This document shows positions 21,174 to 31,876 of a stretch of 64,000 nt of DNA, in pieces. The first letter of the stretch is position 1; each line of letters opens with the position of its first letter. A program made the translations under genes and the position numbers. The notes beneath the pieces are model-generated. The model worked only from the letters and a program-made list of their open reading frames with translations, made no database searches and had not been told where the DNA came from. Source of the DNA: Isoetes taiwanensis. Lineage: Eukaryota; Streptophyta; Lycopodiopsida; Isoetales; Isoetaceae. The stretch lies in contig JAJEKV010000032.1 of assembly GCA_021234155.1 (NCBI GenBank), forward strand, positions 13,100,283 through 13,164,282, given 5' to 3'.

Positions 21174-21479
21174 CTGAAGGACACAACACTGTTTTTTGAA
21201 TAAAATCTGACTTGAGATAAAAGGAATATCACCCTTGCATCAATTGGGAGAGCTTGGCCCAATTATTCTCCCTAAAGAACCATGATAACGCACAAATCCA
21301 TAATTTGTACATGTATTCTTCCATCCTGAAATGAGAAACAGAAGAGCTTATTACCGATTGTGTAGGGCAACAAACAAAAGATGAAGTAACTTACTGAGAG
21401 ATGTTATCGAATCATGCAGTTATCACAAGTTCACCATGTTGACTATCCTGTAATTAATGTACTCTAAAGTATGGCACTT
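21174..21479. other. No gene recognised
   Basis: Spacer between the DCAF1-like exon and the PPR remnant. A possible minus-strand splice acceptor near 21325 leads into a frame with an early stop. Confidence 0.3.
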
Positions 21480-21995
21480 CGATTGGGCAATTCAGTGAAT
21501 CTCTATTTTGTATCACATCATAGACTTTACGTGCCGCCTCAAAGTTATCACATTTTGTATACATATCAAACAGAGCGTTACGAAGTGCAATACAGTCCTA
21601 ATGCTTATGGGCATAACTGCAACCTTGCTCCATCAAGCCTACAGTTGGAACTGGCCCAAGAGAAATCCTTGCATCCCCAACCAATGCACACAATGGGGAT
21701 GCTAACACGCTTGCATTACCATCTCCCTTGGTTGTCCCATAAGATACCTTCATGCTAAAGATCCACATTCTTAATAGTAACTAAGCGAGCCGGGCATATT
21801 CGTCTGCTTGTAGGGACATGCACTACAATGACAATATTCCATGAAAATTCGTTTGTTTCTGACAATTTATGAGAAGTATGTGTTGCATCTTCTAACGCCC
21901 CACACTTGCTATAGAGCTCTAACACAAATAATCGTTGGTATTCAGCACACCTACTTGCCCTTTCAATATGGAACAAATTAGTCTGTAGCAATACC
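21480..21995 (-). pseudogene. PPR protein remnant (PLS type)
   Basis: Two typical pentatricopeptide stretches are readable on the minus strand: ELYSKCGALEDATHTSHKL followed by NEFSWNI (21.93-21.83 kb), and LRNALFDMYTKCDNFEAARK followed by VYDVIQNRDSLN (21.57-21.48 kb). They are separated by a shifted and stop-containing stretch (LVGDARISLGPVPTVG). PPR proteins bind organellar RNA. This one is too broken to be functional; no start, no organelle-targeting sequence and no DYW end were seen. Confidence 0.75.
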
Positions 21996-22502
21996 AATGC
22001 AGCCAGTCAACCAGAATTCTAAAACTAACCGAAGTTAACAAAACGAATAAGTGCCTTACATTTTCATTCAAGAGTAAAATTTTCCCAAGGTAACTAACCA
22101 GATACTTGAAGACCTTTGCAATTGCAAGAATCCTCCCAAATGCTCTTATGAATAAAATGTAATGAAAATTGTATTTATCGTGTTGTTGTGACGATGCCCT
22201 ATGCCAGCTGAAGAAAGCATATATAGGATAATCTAGAAGCTCACACATTCGATTGATTTGCATAGCTATAATGTAGCAAATGGAGTCTCCAACTCTGGTA
22301 GTTCGTCATGGCAGAAAAACCCTAGAATCAGCTTTGATAAATGAAAGAAGTACGCAAGTTGTTCTTGGTCAAAGAAAATAAAGTATGATGTGGCAAATAC
22401 ACAGGAGCAAAAAACACGGAATAAGAATACATAGCCATTAAGCATAAGAACTCCACTTGCAGACTGAAAGAACTCTAATTTAGATCAAAACGAAACAAGA
22501 TA
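21996..22502. other. No gene recognised
   Basis: AT-rich flank between the PPR remnant and the MULE. It may contain upstream PPR sequence decayed past recognition. Confidence 0.4.
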
Positions 22503-22511
22503 TAAAAATAA

Positions 22512-23889
22512 GGGAAAATTCCATATATACCCTTGAAGTTTATGAGATTTCCAAATTTGCCCCTCAAGTTTTGTTAATTCCAAAAATACCCCTCCTAACT
22601 ATCTACACGAACTAGTTAAGAGAGCTAAAATCTATAAATTCCAAAAATACCCTCGTGTTCTTAGTCAGTATTCCAAATTTACCCTTCACATTTTTTGAAA
22701 TTCCAAACACACAATTGAATCATCAAAATGTTTTCCATGCCAAATTTTCAGAGATTTGACTTGCAGAATACATCAGAGACCTACACCATTAACTTATCGG
22801 CTCTCGACAACTCTTTCGATTATGCCCTGCTTTAGTACAACGACTACAATTACAATGAAGAGGATGTTTTTCCTTGCCATTATCTTCTGTCCGAATTCTT
22901 CTCTTCCTTGGGCATCTCCCAAATGCTCAGTGCCAACACAATTATGATGTGCTGTTAACTTTTTAATTGCACAACTAGGGCCATTACCTACAAGGGAAGC
23001 ATGCAACTTCCACGGGCATCCTTGAATTTTGCACTTTACTGTGTACCTCTTCCTGTCAGATGCAATAACGCGGAGCTCTACCGCAGAGGAAATACAGACA
23101 TTCTTGATATGTGAACGAAGATCTTGCATGGAATCAAACTCCAATCCACTTCCAAATCCATAATGCAATATGAAACAGACAGAGTGCATGTATGAGCTTC
23201 TATATGGCAGAATACCATTCAAAGGCATAAGTCATGAATTAACCCTGTTAAACGCAAAAGGATTATGAAGGTTGTGCTTGCCAAAGATTCTAACATGTTG
23301 AGAGCTGAAAGAGAATAGAATTATGAAACAAATTGCTTACATGGGATCGAACAAAAAGGAAGCTGAATTAGGGGCCCTTCTTCCTTGGTAAAATCCTGAA
23401 TGCCCTGATCTTAATCATGGAAGAAGATGCAATTTCGAAATTGAAAAGGCACATTAGAAGCTGAATTAGGAGTCCTTTTTCTTGATAAGATCATGAATGC
23501 CTTGATCAAAGGCATGGAAGAATAGATAACAGTCATGCAATTTCGAAATTGAAAAGGGAGATTTTTGTTCCTGAGAAAGCTGAGATTGCTTGCAAGTAGG
23601 TAATTATCTGGAAAGAAATGAAATGGGGAGGACACATTACCTGCATGCAAATTCGTCGATGAATGAATCGGGAGCTTCCAAAGGGTACGAATTCAGGTTT
23701 TCTCCAGGTTTTCTCCACCGCTCTTTTCTGCTCTTCTATTGCCGCTTTTTTTTTCCTTAACTATTTTTAACGGATGTTTTTAACGTATGTAGGTTAATTT
23801 GGTTAGTGAAGGATATATTTGGAATTAAGGAAATTTGAAGGGCAAAATTGGAAATCTCATTAAGTTCAGGGGTATTTTTGGAATTTTCC
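22512..23889. mobile_element. MULE-type DNA transposon, non-autonomous, with exact 9-bp target duplication
   Basis: Terminal inverted repeats of about 110-125 bp: the left end GGGAAAATTCCATATATACC and the right end (reverse complement GGAAAATTCCAAAAATACCC) share AATGAGATTTCC/TATGAGATTTCC, TTTGCCCCTCAA/TTTGCCCTTCAA and TTAATTCCAAA. Exact 9-bp direct repeats TAAAAATAA flank it at 22503-22511 and 23890-23898. It is 1378 bp long and contains a MuDR-type transposase N-terminal fragment on the minus strand. Nine-bp duplications and long TIRs are the hallmark of Mutator-like elements. Confidence 0.92.
22794..23228 (-). pseudogene. MULE transposase N-terminal (MuDR-type) fragment
   Basis: The minus strand reads GLEFDSMQDLRSHIKNVCIS, then ELRVIASDRKRYTVKCKIQG, CPWKLHASLVG, AIKKLTAHHNC. 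This is the zinc-containing N-terminal domain of plant MuDR/FAR1-related transposases (C..GCPW....H.C). It then loses similarity, and no DDE catalytic domain fits inside the 1.4 kb element. Confidence 0.8.
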
Positions 23890-23974
23890 TAAAAATAATA
23901 TAATGTTAAATCTGATCAAGGAAAAATTGTGCAGCCAAAAGCTCTCCATGAATGACTAGAAGAAAGCTGAGAAG

Positions 23975-24220
23975 GTGCTGAAGCAAAAAGTAGAAAGAGT
24001 GGTTCTGCATTATATCGAAAATGAAGAAGCTTCATTGAATAGACATAGGAGTACTGAAATACGAAAAGCCAATGTTTGTGAGGGCACACCAAAAAAGAAA
24101 AACAAAAAAACTGAATGTTGCTTGAAGTGGTATGGTACTAGCAAATATGTTGAAGGTTGTCCTAACAAAGAGGAAAAAACGTCCTGCCTTTGTAGAGGCA
24201 TGCGAACAGAATGTAGTTAA
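23975..24220 (+). other. Small Lys-rich ORF, unknown
   Basis: An ATG-initiated ORF of 81 residues with a basic block (GTPKKKNKKTECC) and several Cys (CLKW, CPNKEE, SCLCRG) lies just outside the MULE. It may be a fragment of a zinc-knuckle transposon protein. No family was recognised. Confidence 0.25.
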
Positions 24221-24390
24221 GACAAATCATGGTTTCGCAGCCCTTGCAAGGGGCCTGAGCGACAGAATGTGGTAATCGATGCGTTGTATTCATACTTGTG
24301 AATAGTGTACGAAATCTCAATCCAAATGCAAGAACTAAAGCGAAGCTAAACCAAGCTTAAAACGCATAGAAAATCAAGTCCGACAAGCAC

Positions 24391-24561
24391 CCGGTTAGAA
24401 GCACAGCTAAACGAAACATCATAGGCAGAACCACCGTGCCAGAAAAGTCTTTTAAGATTCTCTTGGGGTGTAGGTTCTACAACCCCATCCTGCTCCTTCA
24501 GATCTAGCTCCATCTCCGTGTAATTGCCTGCAATAGCCTCTCGCTGTTTCTGAGCCACCAT
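24391..24561 (-). pseudogene. AUX1/LAX auxin-influx carrier, first exon only
   Basis: The ATG at 24561 begins MVAQKQREAIAGNYTEMELD, followed by RLFWHGGSAYDVSFSCASN. The last part matches the diagnostic N-terminus of AUX/LAX permeases (FLWHGGSVxDAWFSCASNQ). The exon ends at CGG|GTGCTT, where the family has Gln (CAG). AUX/LAX proteins import auxin with protons at the plasma membrane. No later exon was found downstream on this strand, so it is an orphan exon, either a duplicated fragment or cut by later insertions. Confidence 0.65.
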
Positions 24562-24599
24562 TTTGCCTTGTTTCTTCGTTCCTTCAACAATTTGCAATG

Positions 24600-25540
24600 C
24601 AGATTCAAACTAGAGCTGGTAGAATAAGCTGCTCATACTGGGCTCTCCTGCATTGCCCAAGAACCCAGAAGTGCAACTAACTGAGTAGTCTTTATGCAGC
24701 TAAGGACCTAGGAAGAAGCTGGAGCTACAGCCTGAGCCACCATCGCCAGAACACCGGTTAGCTGGTTTCTAAAGTGGCTGCCCAGCAACAGAAATGACCG
24801 CCAGTTTACAACCAATAATGGGTTTGGAGCAGTTATTGGCATATTTCGAGCATATATTGGCATATACCTAGAATATGCCACAAACCCACATGGACGAAGG
24901 TTTGCCCCTTAGGGGCAACCCAAAAAAAAGGAAAGGAAAAGAAGGACGCATCCAGTGTATCTCACAGACGCAGATCAAAACTCGTTTCCACCTTGCTAAA
25001 GCAAAGCTAGCTTTTCTTGCTGCCCTCCCTCCCCCCTCCCCCCTCCCCCCTTTTTTTTTTTTATACCGAATCCAATGTGTTTTCCATCTCCGTCAATTTT
25101 TGACAAGTTCTTGTTGGCTTTTTTTTTTTTTTTCCCAATACATGAAATGCATATTTTTGGGAAAAGGAAACGAAAAGAAGTTTCATACATTTTTCGTATT
25201 TTATGAATGCAACTTCGTACCTATCTTTATCTACATATCCATATCGAGTTCTACTATGTCGAGGTTCATCATTAATATAACCCCAAGCAACTCCCTTCAA
25301 GAGATAAACATCTAAGGGAGGCTTTGTCCCCTAACCAAAGTGTAAAAACTTTAGAGATCACTAAGTCTATACCAAGTCATCACACATTCTTTGAGTAAAA
25401 CTTATGTGGTACATGCATACTTTGTGGCGGCAATATCTCTCGCTTTAGAAAATTACGTGTATTTAAAAAGGTGACAGTAAAGGCCTTGACCTTGGACGCA
25501 TTTAGACAACAAAAGTTGCCTTCATAAAACTTGAATTGAC
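24600..25540. other. No gene recognised
   Basis: Contains a pyrimidine-rich low-complexity tract (CCCTCCCCCCTCCCCCCTCC then a T-run, about 25025-25060) and another T-run near 25118-25132. Nothing coding was seen. Confidence 0.5.
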
Positions 25541-25544
25541 TTTA

Positions 25545-26330
25545 TCGTCCACGAAGACCAATTGGCCATGGGATGGGACCCAGTAAAGGGCAAGAATGAC
25601 TTATTACATCGGGATTAAACCCCCGCCCAAGGGTTTCGGGGGAAAATTTTTGGCAGTAATAAGGATGTTGACAAATTATACAAATATGCAAATATACATC
25701 ATAAAACATATGTACATGTCAGGTGAATCTCCGAGGCCATGGCTGAGCTCGCATATCTATGACCTCCTGAAGATATGATCCCAACATTCGTACCGTGTTC
25801 AATAGCACATGCAGCTGCTGGTCGGGCCTGACCAACTCTGCGTATCATGTCCAGATTTGTTCATGTGACAGCTTTGCAGAGTGTGACACTCACCTTCAAC
25901 GGTTCCCCTGTAGCACTGATAAACCCTGTCCTGGCGTGGCTCCCCAATCCATCTGCCTATCTCGATATGGAGGTGGTGTGCGCATATGTGAATTGAGGCA
26001 TTGAGTCTGTGCTTCTTCACAGACAGATGAGTACGCAAATAGCGTTGTAGGCCCCGTTTCGATGTTGGATTTATGTGGTGCTAATAATATGTTGTCTTGA
26101 CCTGTTGAAGGGCATTGGCATCCCAGCGCTTGTTGGGAAAGTAAGCGTCTAGGTACTGCTTCAAGCTATGGCGATCTGCTTCTGTTTGCACATGTATACA
26201 CCTGTGCTCTTGCACATTCCACCTGGCCAGCCACTGAGCTCTCCTTTCCCTCCCGCAGACCTTGTGGTGATGCGGCCCCATTGCTACAGTGTAAGCCAAG
26301 TTGGGAAGAAGAGAATACATCAACTAAATC
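25545..26330 (-). mobile_element. 5'-truncated LINE, second member of the nested-LINE family
   Basis: The minus strand reads LAYTVAMGPHHHK, RRAQWLARWNVQEHRCIHV, HSLKQYLDAYFPNKRWDANA, GRWIGEPRQDRVYQC and HTLQSC, all close to the C-terminal part of the LINE at 14064-15865. Frames are broken. The 3' tail is conserved: TTATTACATC...CAGTAATAA hairpin at 25601-25662, then TTTATCGTCCACGAAGACCA (reverse complement of the GATAAA end). Confidence 0.85.
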
Positions 26331-26487
26331 ATAACAAAACCATATTAATTTATGGTATCTTACAGGCAAAAAAGTTTTAATTGATGGTATCTTATATCCA
26401 TTTCAGGAAATTGTAGTTATTGATATGCTTATAAATGGTTTGAGATTGTAGAACAGAATTGAATAGAAAAAAATAGAATAGAATAAA

Positions 26488-27008
26488 GTTTTTATCATCC
26501 ATAGAGACCAATGGCCTATGGGACCCAAACAGGAGGCGCAGCAAGCGTATTACTATCCATGTTAAAAAAAACCCTCTGTTATTTAGGGGAAAAACTGTGA
26601 CAGGAATAGGTTTGCTGTCAAACTGTAGGAATACAAATACAAACACAAAAATATATATATCATGGGGAAGATATATGTGTACACGCATCAAGTAAGTGCC
26701 CGAGGATCGAGCTGATTTTGGCGATCCATGATCTCTTGAAGGTATGATCCCAACCTTCGTACGGAGCTCGTGCTCAGCATCTCATGCGGGGGCTGGCCAG
26801 GGCGGACCAGGTCAGCATAGCGTATCTGAATGTCATCATATGCCGGACAACTCTGAAGGGTGTGGCATTTGTCTTCTACAGCTCCAACCTGGCAGCGTTG
26901 GCAAAGCCTCTCCTGACGCGGCTCCCCAATCCATCTCCCCGTCTTAATCCGGAGATGGTGTGCACCTGTTTGGATAGAGGCAATGGATTTGCGCTTTTTC
27001 ATGGTTAG
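26488..27008 (-). mobile_element. 5'-truncated LINE, third member of the family
   Basis: Minus strand 27002-26688 is open: KRKSIASIQTGAHHLRIKTG, RWIGEPRQERLCQRCQVG, HTLQSCPAYDDI, SYLQEIMDRQNQLDP. This is the extreme C-terminus with the CxxC...H...C motif. The same 3' tail follows (hairpin about 26550-26610, TTTATCATCCATAGAGACCA at 26490). It is the shortest copy, at about 520 bp. Confidence 0.85.
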
Positions 27009-27009
27009 A

Positions 27010-27326
27010 TGAGTGCGCAGAATGAAGAATTCCTAATTTTATAATTATGCATGTCCGTGTGTGTAACAACAAGGCATAATAGCCCATAATTTACAACGAG
27101 CACAAATAATGTGTTCCATGAAGAATTGTTTTGAAGTATATATATACTACAAGAAAGTTACCAAAGGAAAATAAAATAAAATATGGAGCTATTAAGAAGA
27201 AGACTTCTTTCTTTGCAAGTAAATAGTAGCATACTTCTGCATATTTGTTATTGTCATAATTTGTATTAATTCTCATAATTCTGCATAATTTGTACAATTC
27301 TCGTAATTCTGTATAATCTGTAAAAT
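27010..27326. other. No gene recognised
   Basis: Contains an ATAATTCTGCATAATTTGTA-type imperfect repeat (27245-27325). It lies just downstream of the PLATZ stop. Confidence 0.5.
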
Positions 27327-28590
27327 TCACATTAAGGGTGCTTTTTTAGGATTTAGCTGCTTCCTTTGGTGGAGTGGTCTCTCCTCTCTTCGATCATCGA
27401 CATCCTTGGTTATGACCTGTACATGAATAAGAAAATCCAAAATGCGAGAGACAGAACAATTTCAGATCGAGGAGATGCATCAAAGATCAAGATCGAAGAT
27501 CAACTTGATTAATCAAGGTATGTACTTGCTTATGGCAATGAGGATCATAAGAGATGGATGGCAAGCTGGGTGTGTTACGAGGATCACTTCTAGGTCTTTT
27601 ACAAGGCTGGGTGGATGATGTGCTAGGTCTGTTACGAGGATCACTTCTAGGTCTTTTACAAGGATCATTGGGTCTTTCACAAGGATCGCTCTCTTTGGGT
27701 CTTTTACGTGGATCACCCCCTCTAGGTGTTTTAGAAGGCTGGGTGGATGATGTGCTGGGTCTTTTACAAGGATCATTGGGTCTTTTACAAGGATCACTCC
27801 CTTGAGGCTTTTTACAAGGATGGGAGGTGGATGATGTGTTGGGTCTTTCACAAGGATCACTGTGTCTTTTAAAAGGATCACTCCCTCCAGGTCTTTTAAA
27901 AGGCTGGGAGGTGGATGATGTGCTGGGTCTTTTACAAGGCTGGGAGGTGGATGATGTGCTGGGTCTTTTACAAGGATCACTCCCTCTGGGTCTTTTACAA
28001 GGATCTCTCCCTGGGCTAGGGCAAGGGACCCTTGTGTCCAGTGTACTTCCTTGAGCATCAATGTACGGTGGGGATAGGGGCAAGGGTTGGGGTTGGAGCA
28101 AAACCCTTGTGTGTGATGATGTTCCTTGGGCATCATTTTGTGGTTGGGGTAGGGGTTGGGGATGGGCCAAAAAGATGGCGAATTTGCATTCAAGGGAGCA
28201 GAATCTAAAGGAAGCTTCCATGAGATTAAACTCACAAACATGACAAGGAATAGATGGTAGACGTCTGGCATGGTGCTGATCTTGAGGGCCCTGACCTCTA
28301 CGATGAAGAAATATGACTTGATCGTGGTTCCATCTATATGGCTGGATAAATTCGAGGCTGATCAGATCCCTTACCTGACTAGTCTTGATAGCCTGATCCC
28401 TGGAAGCCATGGTTACAATAAGCATGTGATGGTTTTCATGGCTTTCATGTTCGTCATGTACACAAAAGGGGCCCTCATCACAATCAATGCAGTAGCGATT
28501 TATCTTTTTTTTCAGTTTGTGGCCCTTGCAGGGATCCAGATATCTGGCATGGATGAAGCCTCTCAACCATCCTGGAGCTTCCGCATCCAT
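27327..28590 (-). CDS. PLATZ zinc-binding protein with long repetitive tail, copy B
   Basis: Exon 1 is 28590-27526 (355 codons). An intron (GTACAT...TACAG) leads in phase to exon 2, 27416-27327 (VITKDVDDRREERPLHQRKQ...KKAPLM, stop), giving about 384 residues. Residues 1-145 are the PLATZ domain: WLRGFIHARYLDPCKGH, NRYCIDCDEGPFCVHDEH, SHENH, RDLISLEFIQPYRWNHDQVI and CHVCEFNLMEASFRFCSLEC. PLATZ proteins are plant zinc-dependent A/T-rich DNA binders in the nucleus. The whole domain lies on one exon, whereas many plant PLATZ genes split it. Residues about 190-345 are a basic repeat of units such as (C/F)KRP-x-x-SDP and KRPSTSSTSQP, encoded by a DNA minisatellite. If the exon 2 splice is wrong, the ORF ends at 27487 with 367 residues. 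Confidence 0.88.
27570..28010 (-). repeat. Coding minisatellite in the PLATZ tail
   Basis: Units built from CTTTTACAAGGATCACT and GGCTGGGAGGTGGATGATGT (plus-strand view) repeat with variation about 18 times. The units are multiples of 3, so the protein stays open and gains KRP/SDP/STSSTSQP repeats. The same tract is present in copy A up to the window edge. Confidence 0.85.
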
Positions 28591-29364
28591 TCTTGCTTCC
28601 TCTCTGTAACCAACTTCTAATTGCGAGCTTTATATTCATCATCTCATTGCCTTTGCCTTTTATAAAAGGCTCTGTAAAAGGGAGAATCCTTAAAGGCTTT
28701 GAATCCAAAGTTTTTTATACCTCTTCCCTTTTAACGGGGCCTGATTTTCAGGAACAGGGTGTGTATCCTTTTTTCCAAATGCGTCTGTTTTAGTATTCTG
28801 TTTTAGCATTCTTAAATTCAAATCCGGCGATTTGCAAGCTTCATTAGCCTTTTTTTCATCTGGGTTTTAGATTTTAGCTCAGTTCCGGTGTTTTTGCATG
28901 TCTGATCTCGTCGCTGCTAGTTTTTGAATCCTTCTGTTGTGTTTTAGCTCTGTTTCAACGGTCGCAGACAGTTTTATAAATCTGAAAGCCCAACTGCCTA
29001 CGATTCCCGAAGCATGTGAACGGCAGAAGCAGGGGAAGAAGGAGAAAAAAAGGAACAAAAGCTTGAGCATTTCCGACAACATATCCCTCTGCGTGGATGA
29101 AGAAAACGCTTTTGCTAAATTTTATTCGACAAAGAGTTACAGGCCGCTTGGTCTCATATCTAATATTCTTGCATGTCTGCAAAATCAAAAGGGCAATTGT
29201 GCGCCCAAATTTTCTGTTCAAACTACCAAAGTCAAGCTTTGGTACAATTGAATAAAAGGCAACTGGCTGCTTTGGTCGATAAACAGGACACAATTGATAT
29301 GCTTGAATGGCAGATTGAACAGATGCAGCAGATGTCTGTCAAGGCATACATATAGAATTTTCAA
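28591..29364. other. Region between PLATZ and polygalacturonase, copy B
   Basis: Same content as 779-1554, including the two small plus-strand ORFs (28937-29251 and 29173-29355), with unchanged protein sequence. Confidence 0.3.
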
Positions 29365-29965
29365 GGAATGTAGTGATTCAGGGAGTCATCCATAAGCACA
29401 GGTAAAACACAGGTTTTAAACTTAATGATAAAAAAAGTAATGATCTTCTCTTGCAGGGGATGACTGCATATCGATTACATCTGGCTCCAGCAACGCACTA
29501 GTGAGGGGAATACAATGTGGACCTGGACATGGTATAAGGTCATACATCCTGCGCCTTTAGACATTATGTTCGATAATGTGTAAACTGTTGATATTTCTAG
29601 AAATCCTTTTGAATGGTTTTCAATGATATACAGCATAGGGAGCCTCGGGAAGATGAATTCAGTAGAGCATGTATCTAGAATTACAGTTGATGGAGCAGTA
29701 TTGAATGGCACAACAAACGGTTTAAGGATCAAGACATGGTAGGCAAGTACAGGATGCAAATATTAAGTAAACAAATTCTATTTATTTATCATTCATGTGC
29801 CAATCACAGTTCTAAAAAATGGCGTATGTTGGTCAGGGAGGACAAGGGAATGCAGTTAACATATCATTTAACAACGTGACAATGCATGATGTGCACAATC
29901 CTATCATCATTGATCAGGCATACTGCGACTTCGAAGAGCCATGCACAAATGAAGAAATAAGTTAT
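29365..29965 (+). pseudogene. Polygalacturonase (GH28) fragment, copy B
   Basis: Same exons as copy A, but better kept. After KTW there is TAG and then a GC-AG type intron (29743-29836) that joins in phase to GGQGNAVNISFNNV. The family's expected Gln at that spot is the TAG. The exon continues through NPIIIDQAYC to DFEEPCTNEE, the conserved tail that copy A has lost. It still carries the shared 1-bp shift before SSISTGDDC, so it is not functional as read. Confidence 0.85.
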
Positions 29966-31180
29966 ATCAGGCAAACCCTAACCCTGTGAAATACATGCAT
30001 ATTTTGTTTAAAGTCTTAGGATATTCATTTATAAAAGATTTCATGACAGCAATCTGCAGTGTCTATTGGCAACGTTGTATACTGCAACATAGTAGCTCAC
30101 TTCTTCATAGATGCATGCAAGAATCGTGCTGCCGCATAGGCATGAAAAACAAGAGAACAGAAACATGTTCGCTTCGCTATGTTCTAAATCCAAATGAGGA
30201 ATAGGCGACACATTTACCAATCTATTGACTACTGAATCTGTCCAAAAAATCCAGTCATTGCAGCAAATATTCCTTTTTACTAAACATAGCTCCTCGATAT
30301 CGAACAAAGAAGAGTGGAATAAAGATGATACAATTCAACAGCAGGAATTCATGAATTATAATTTAAAAGATAAATATTGCACAAATTTGGATGCGAGACG
30401 TTGCTTAAACTATCGTTGGAATGCAGTTCTTCACATTAGAACAAGCAGGTGTAGTCACCATGTTTTACATTGCATATTCAGCTAAACTCTTGGGTTGGTA
30501 CAATTAAACATGGTAATCGTGGCATTTTTCAAATTGTTGGATGTAGTTGATGATAATGAATTCAAACATCAAGAAGCTAGCTGGAAAAGGTGCATCCAGA
30601 AATGGTTGGAGTATATGTGGTGTTCCACAAGTTGAACAAGTCGGAGCTATTTTTGGGACGCTTTGGGCACTCCAAGAAGTAGACCCGACACAAATATTGG
30701 GTCACAGCTAGCTCCAAGGTAAAATCCCCTTCTGTATATTACTTTCGACTATCTCAGAATTTAATTCCTTATCCTATTATGCAGATCGCTTGATACACTG
30801 TTACTGCAGCTTCTGCTATTTGAACAAACTCCCCCGTGGGTCTTAATGGTAAGAATAAGCTTTCACTCTGCTTTGGTTTTACTTTGCAGCAACATTTAAG
30901 GGATACAATCTCTAACCAAAGCATTACAATGAGATGCAGCTCGTCAATGCTGGAAGGGATTCTGACGTTTAAGTTGGTTTTAAGCATTATCAACTGGACT
31001 TCTTTGACAAGCAGTTATGCAAAGTCAGGTATCTACGATTATTTAACCTTAAGCGTTGATTAGCTAATTGAGCCTTTATGTTGTTCTTGACAGTTTGGAA
31101 GATTATTGTTTAAACGTTCAGGTTTGCAACTAGCGTGAACTGGAGCTAATGCGTTCATCTAAATGCTTTTGTAGGACACT
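29966..31180. other. No gene recognised (copy B of 2131-3334)
   Basis: Almost identical to copy A. No recognisable coding motif. Confidence 0.5.
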
Positions 31181-31605
31181 CATTAACTTTCCAGCAAATG
31201 CTCATGGATAAAAACCAGAGTTTTCTTTTCAAAGTTATGCCCTTTACATGTTGTGCCATCAAAGTAGGACAGCAAGCGGATTTTGTGATTTTTGACATAG
31301 TTAGAATAAAAATTTAAAGATCATGTGCCTAGCATTATTTTTAGGTCTTCTTGCAAGCTTCCTAACAGATACTCTTGCTAATGAAACAGAGGTTTGCTTT
31401 GCAAGTTATGGCCAAAACTAGAAAACAGTTTTGTTTCTGCTGTCAAAGTAGGACGGGGAGCATAGTTACAATGAAAATCTGAAGATTCTGTACGTAGCAT
31501 TATTTTTAGATCTTCTTGGAAGCTTTCCAACGGATACTCTTGCTAATGAAAGAGAGCCTTGCTTTGCAAGTTATGGCCAAATCTTGCATTAAGATAGTCA
31601 TTCTA
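31181..31605. repeat. Imperfect tandem repeat of about 180-190 bp, copy B
   Basis: Counterpart of 3335-3760 with the same three blocks. Confidence 0.7.
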
Positions 31606-31876
31606 GACATTTCACAAAACTTCTGATTGGCTTACGCACTTTGTCATGCATCTAATCAATTATATCCACAAATATATCATCCACTATCCAAAAAAGATAA
31701 AACTCTTGAATTATAGATTGCAATACTGACGTAAGGTGCTGGCTCGCCAGCACTAAATTCTTGTATATATATTGATATAATAACGTATACAGATTTGATA
31801 CTTGCTGAAGTATAATCTGACACCACCTTATGGTTTTCTTGAGTGATATATTGGAGTCGTTCATCTTCAGTATATA

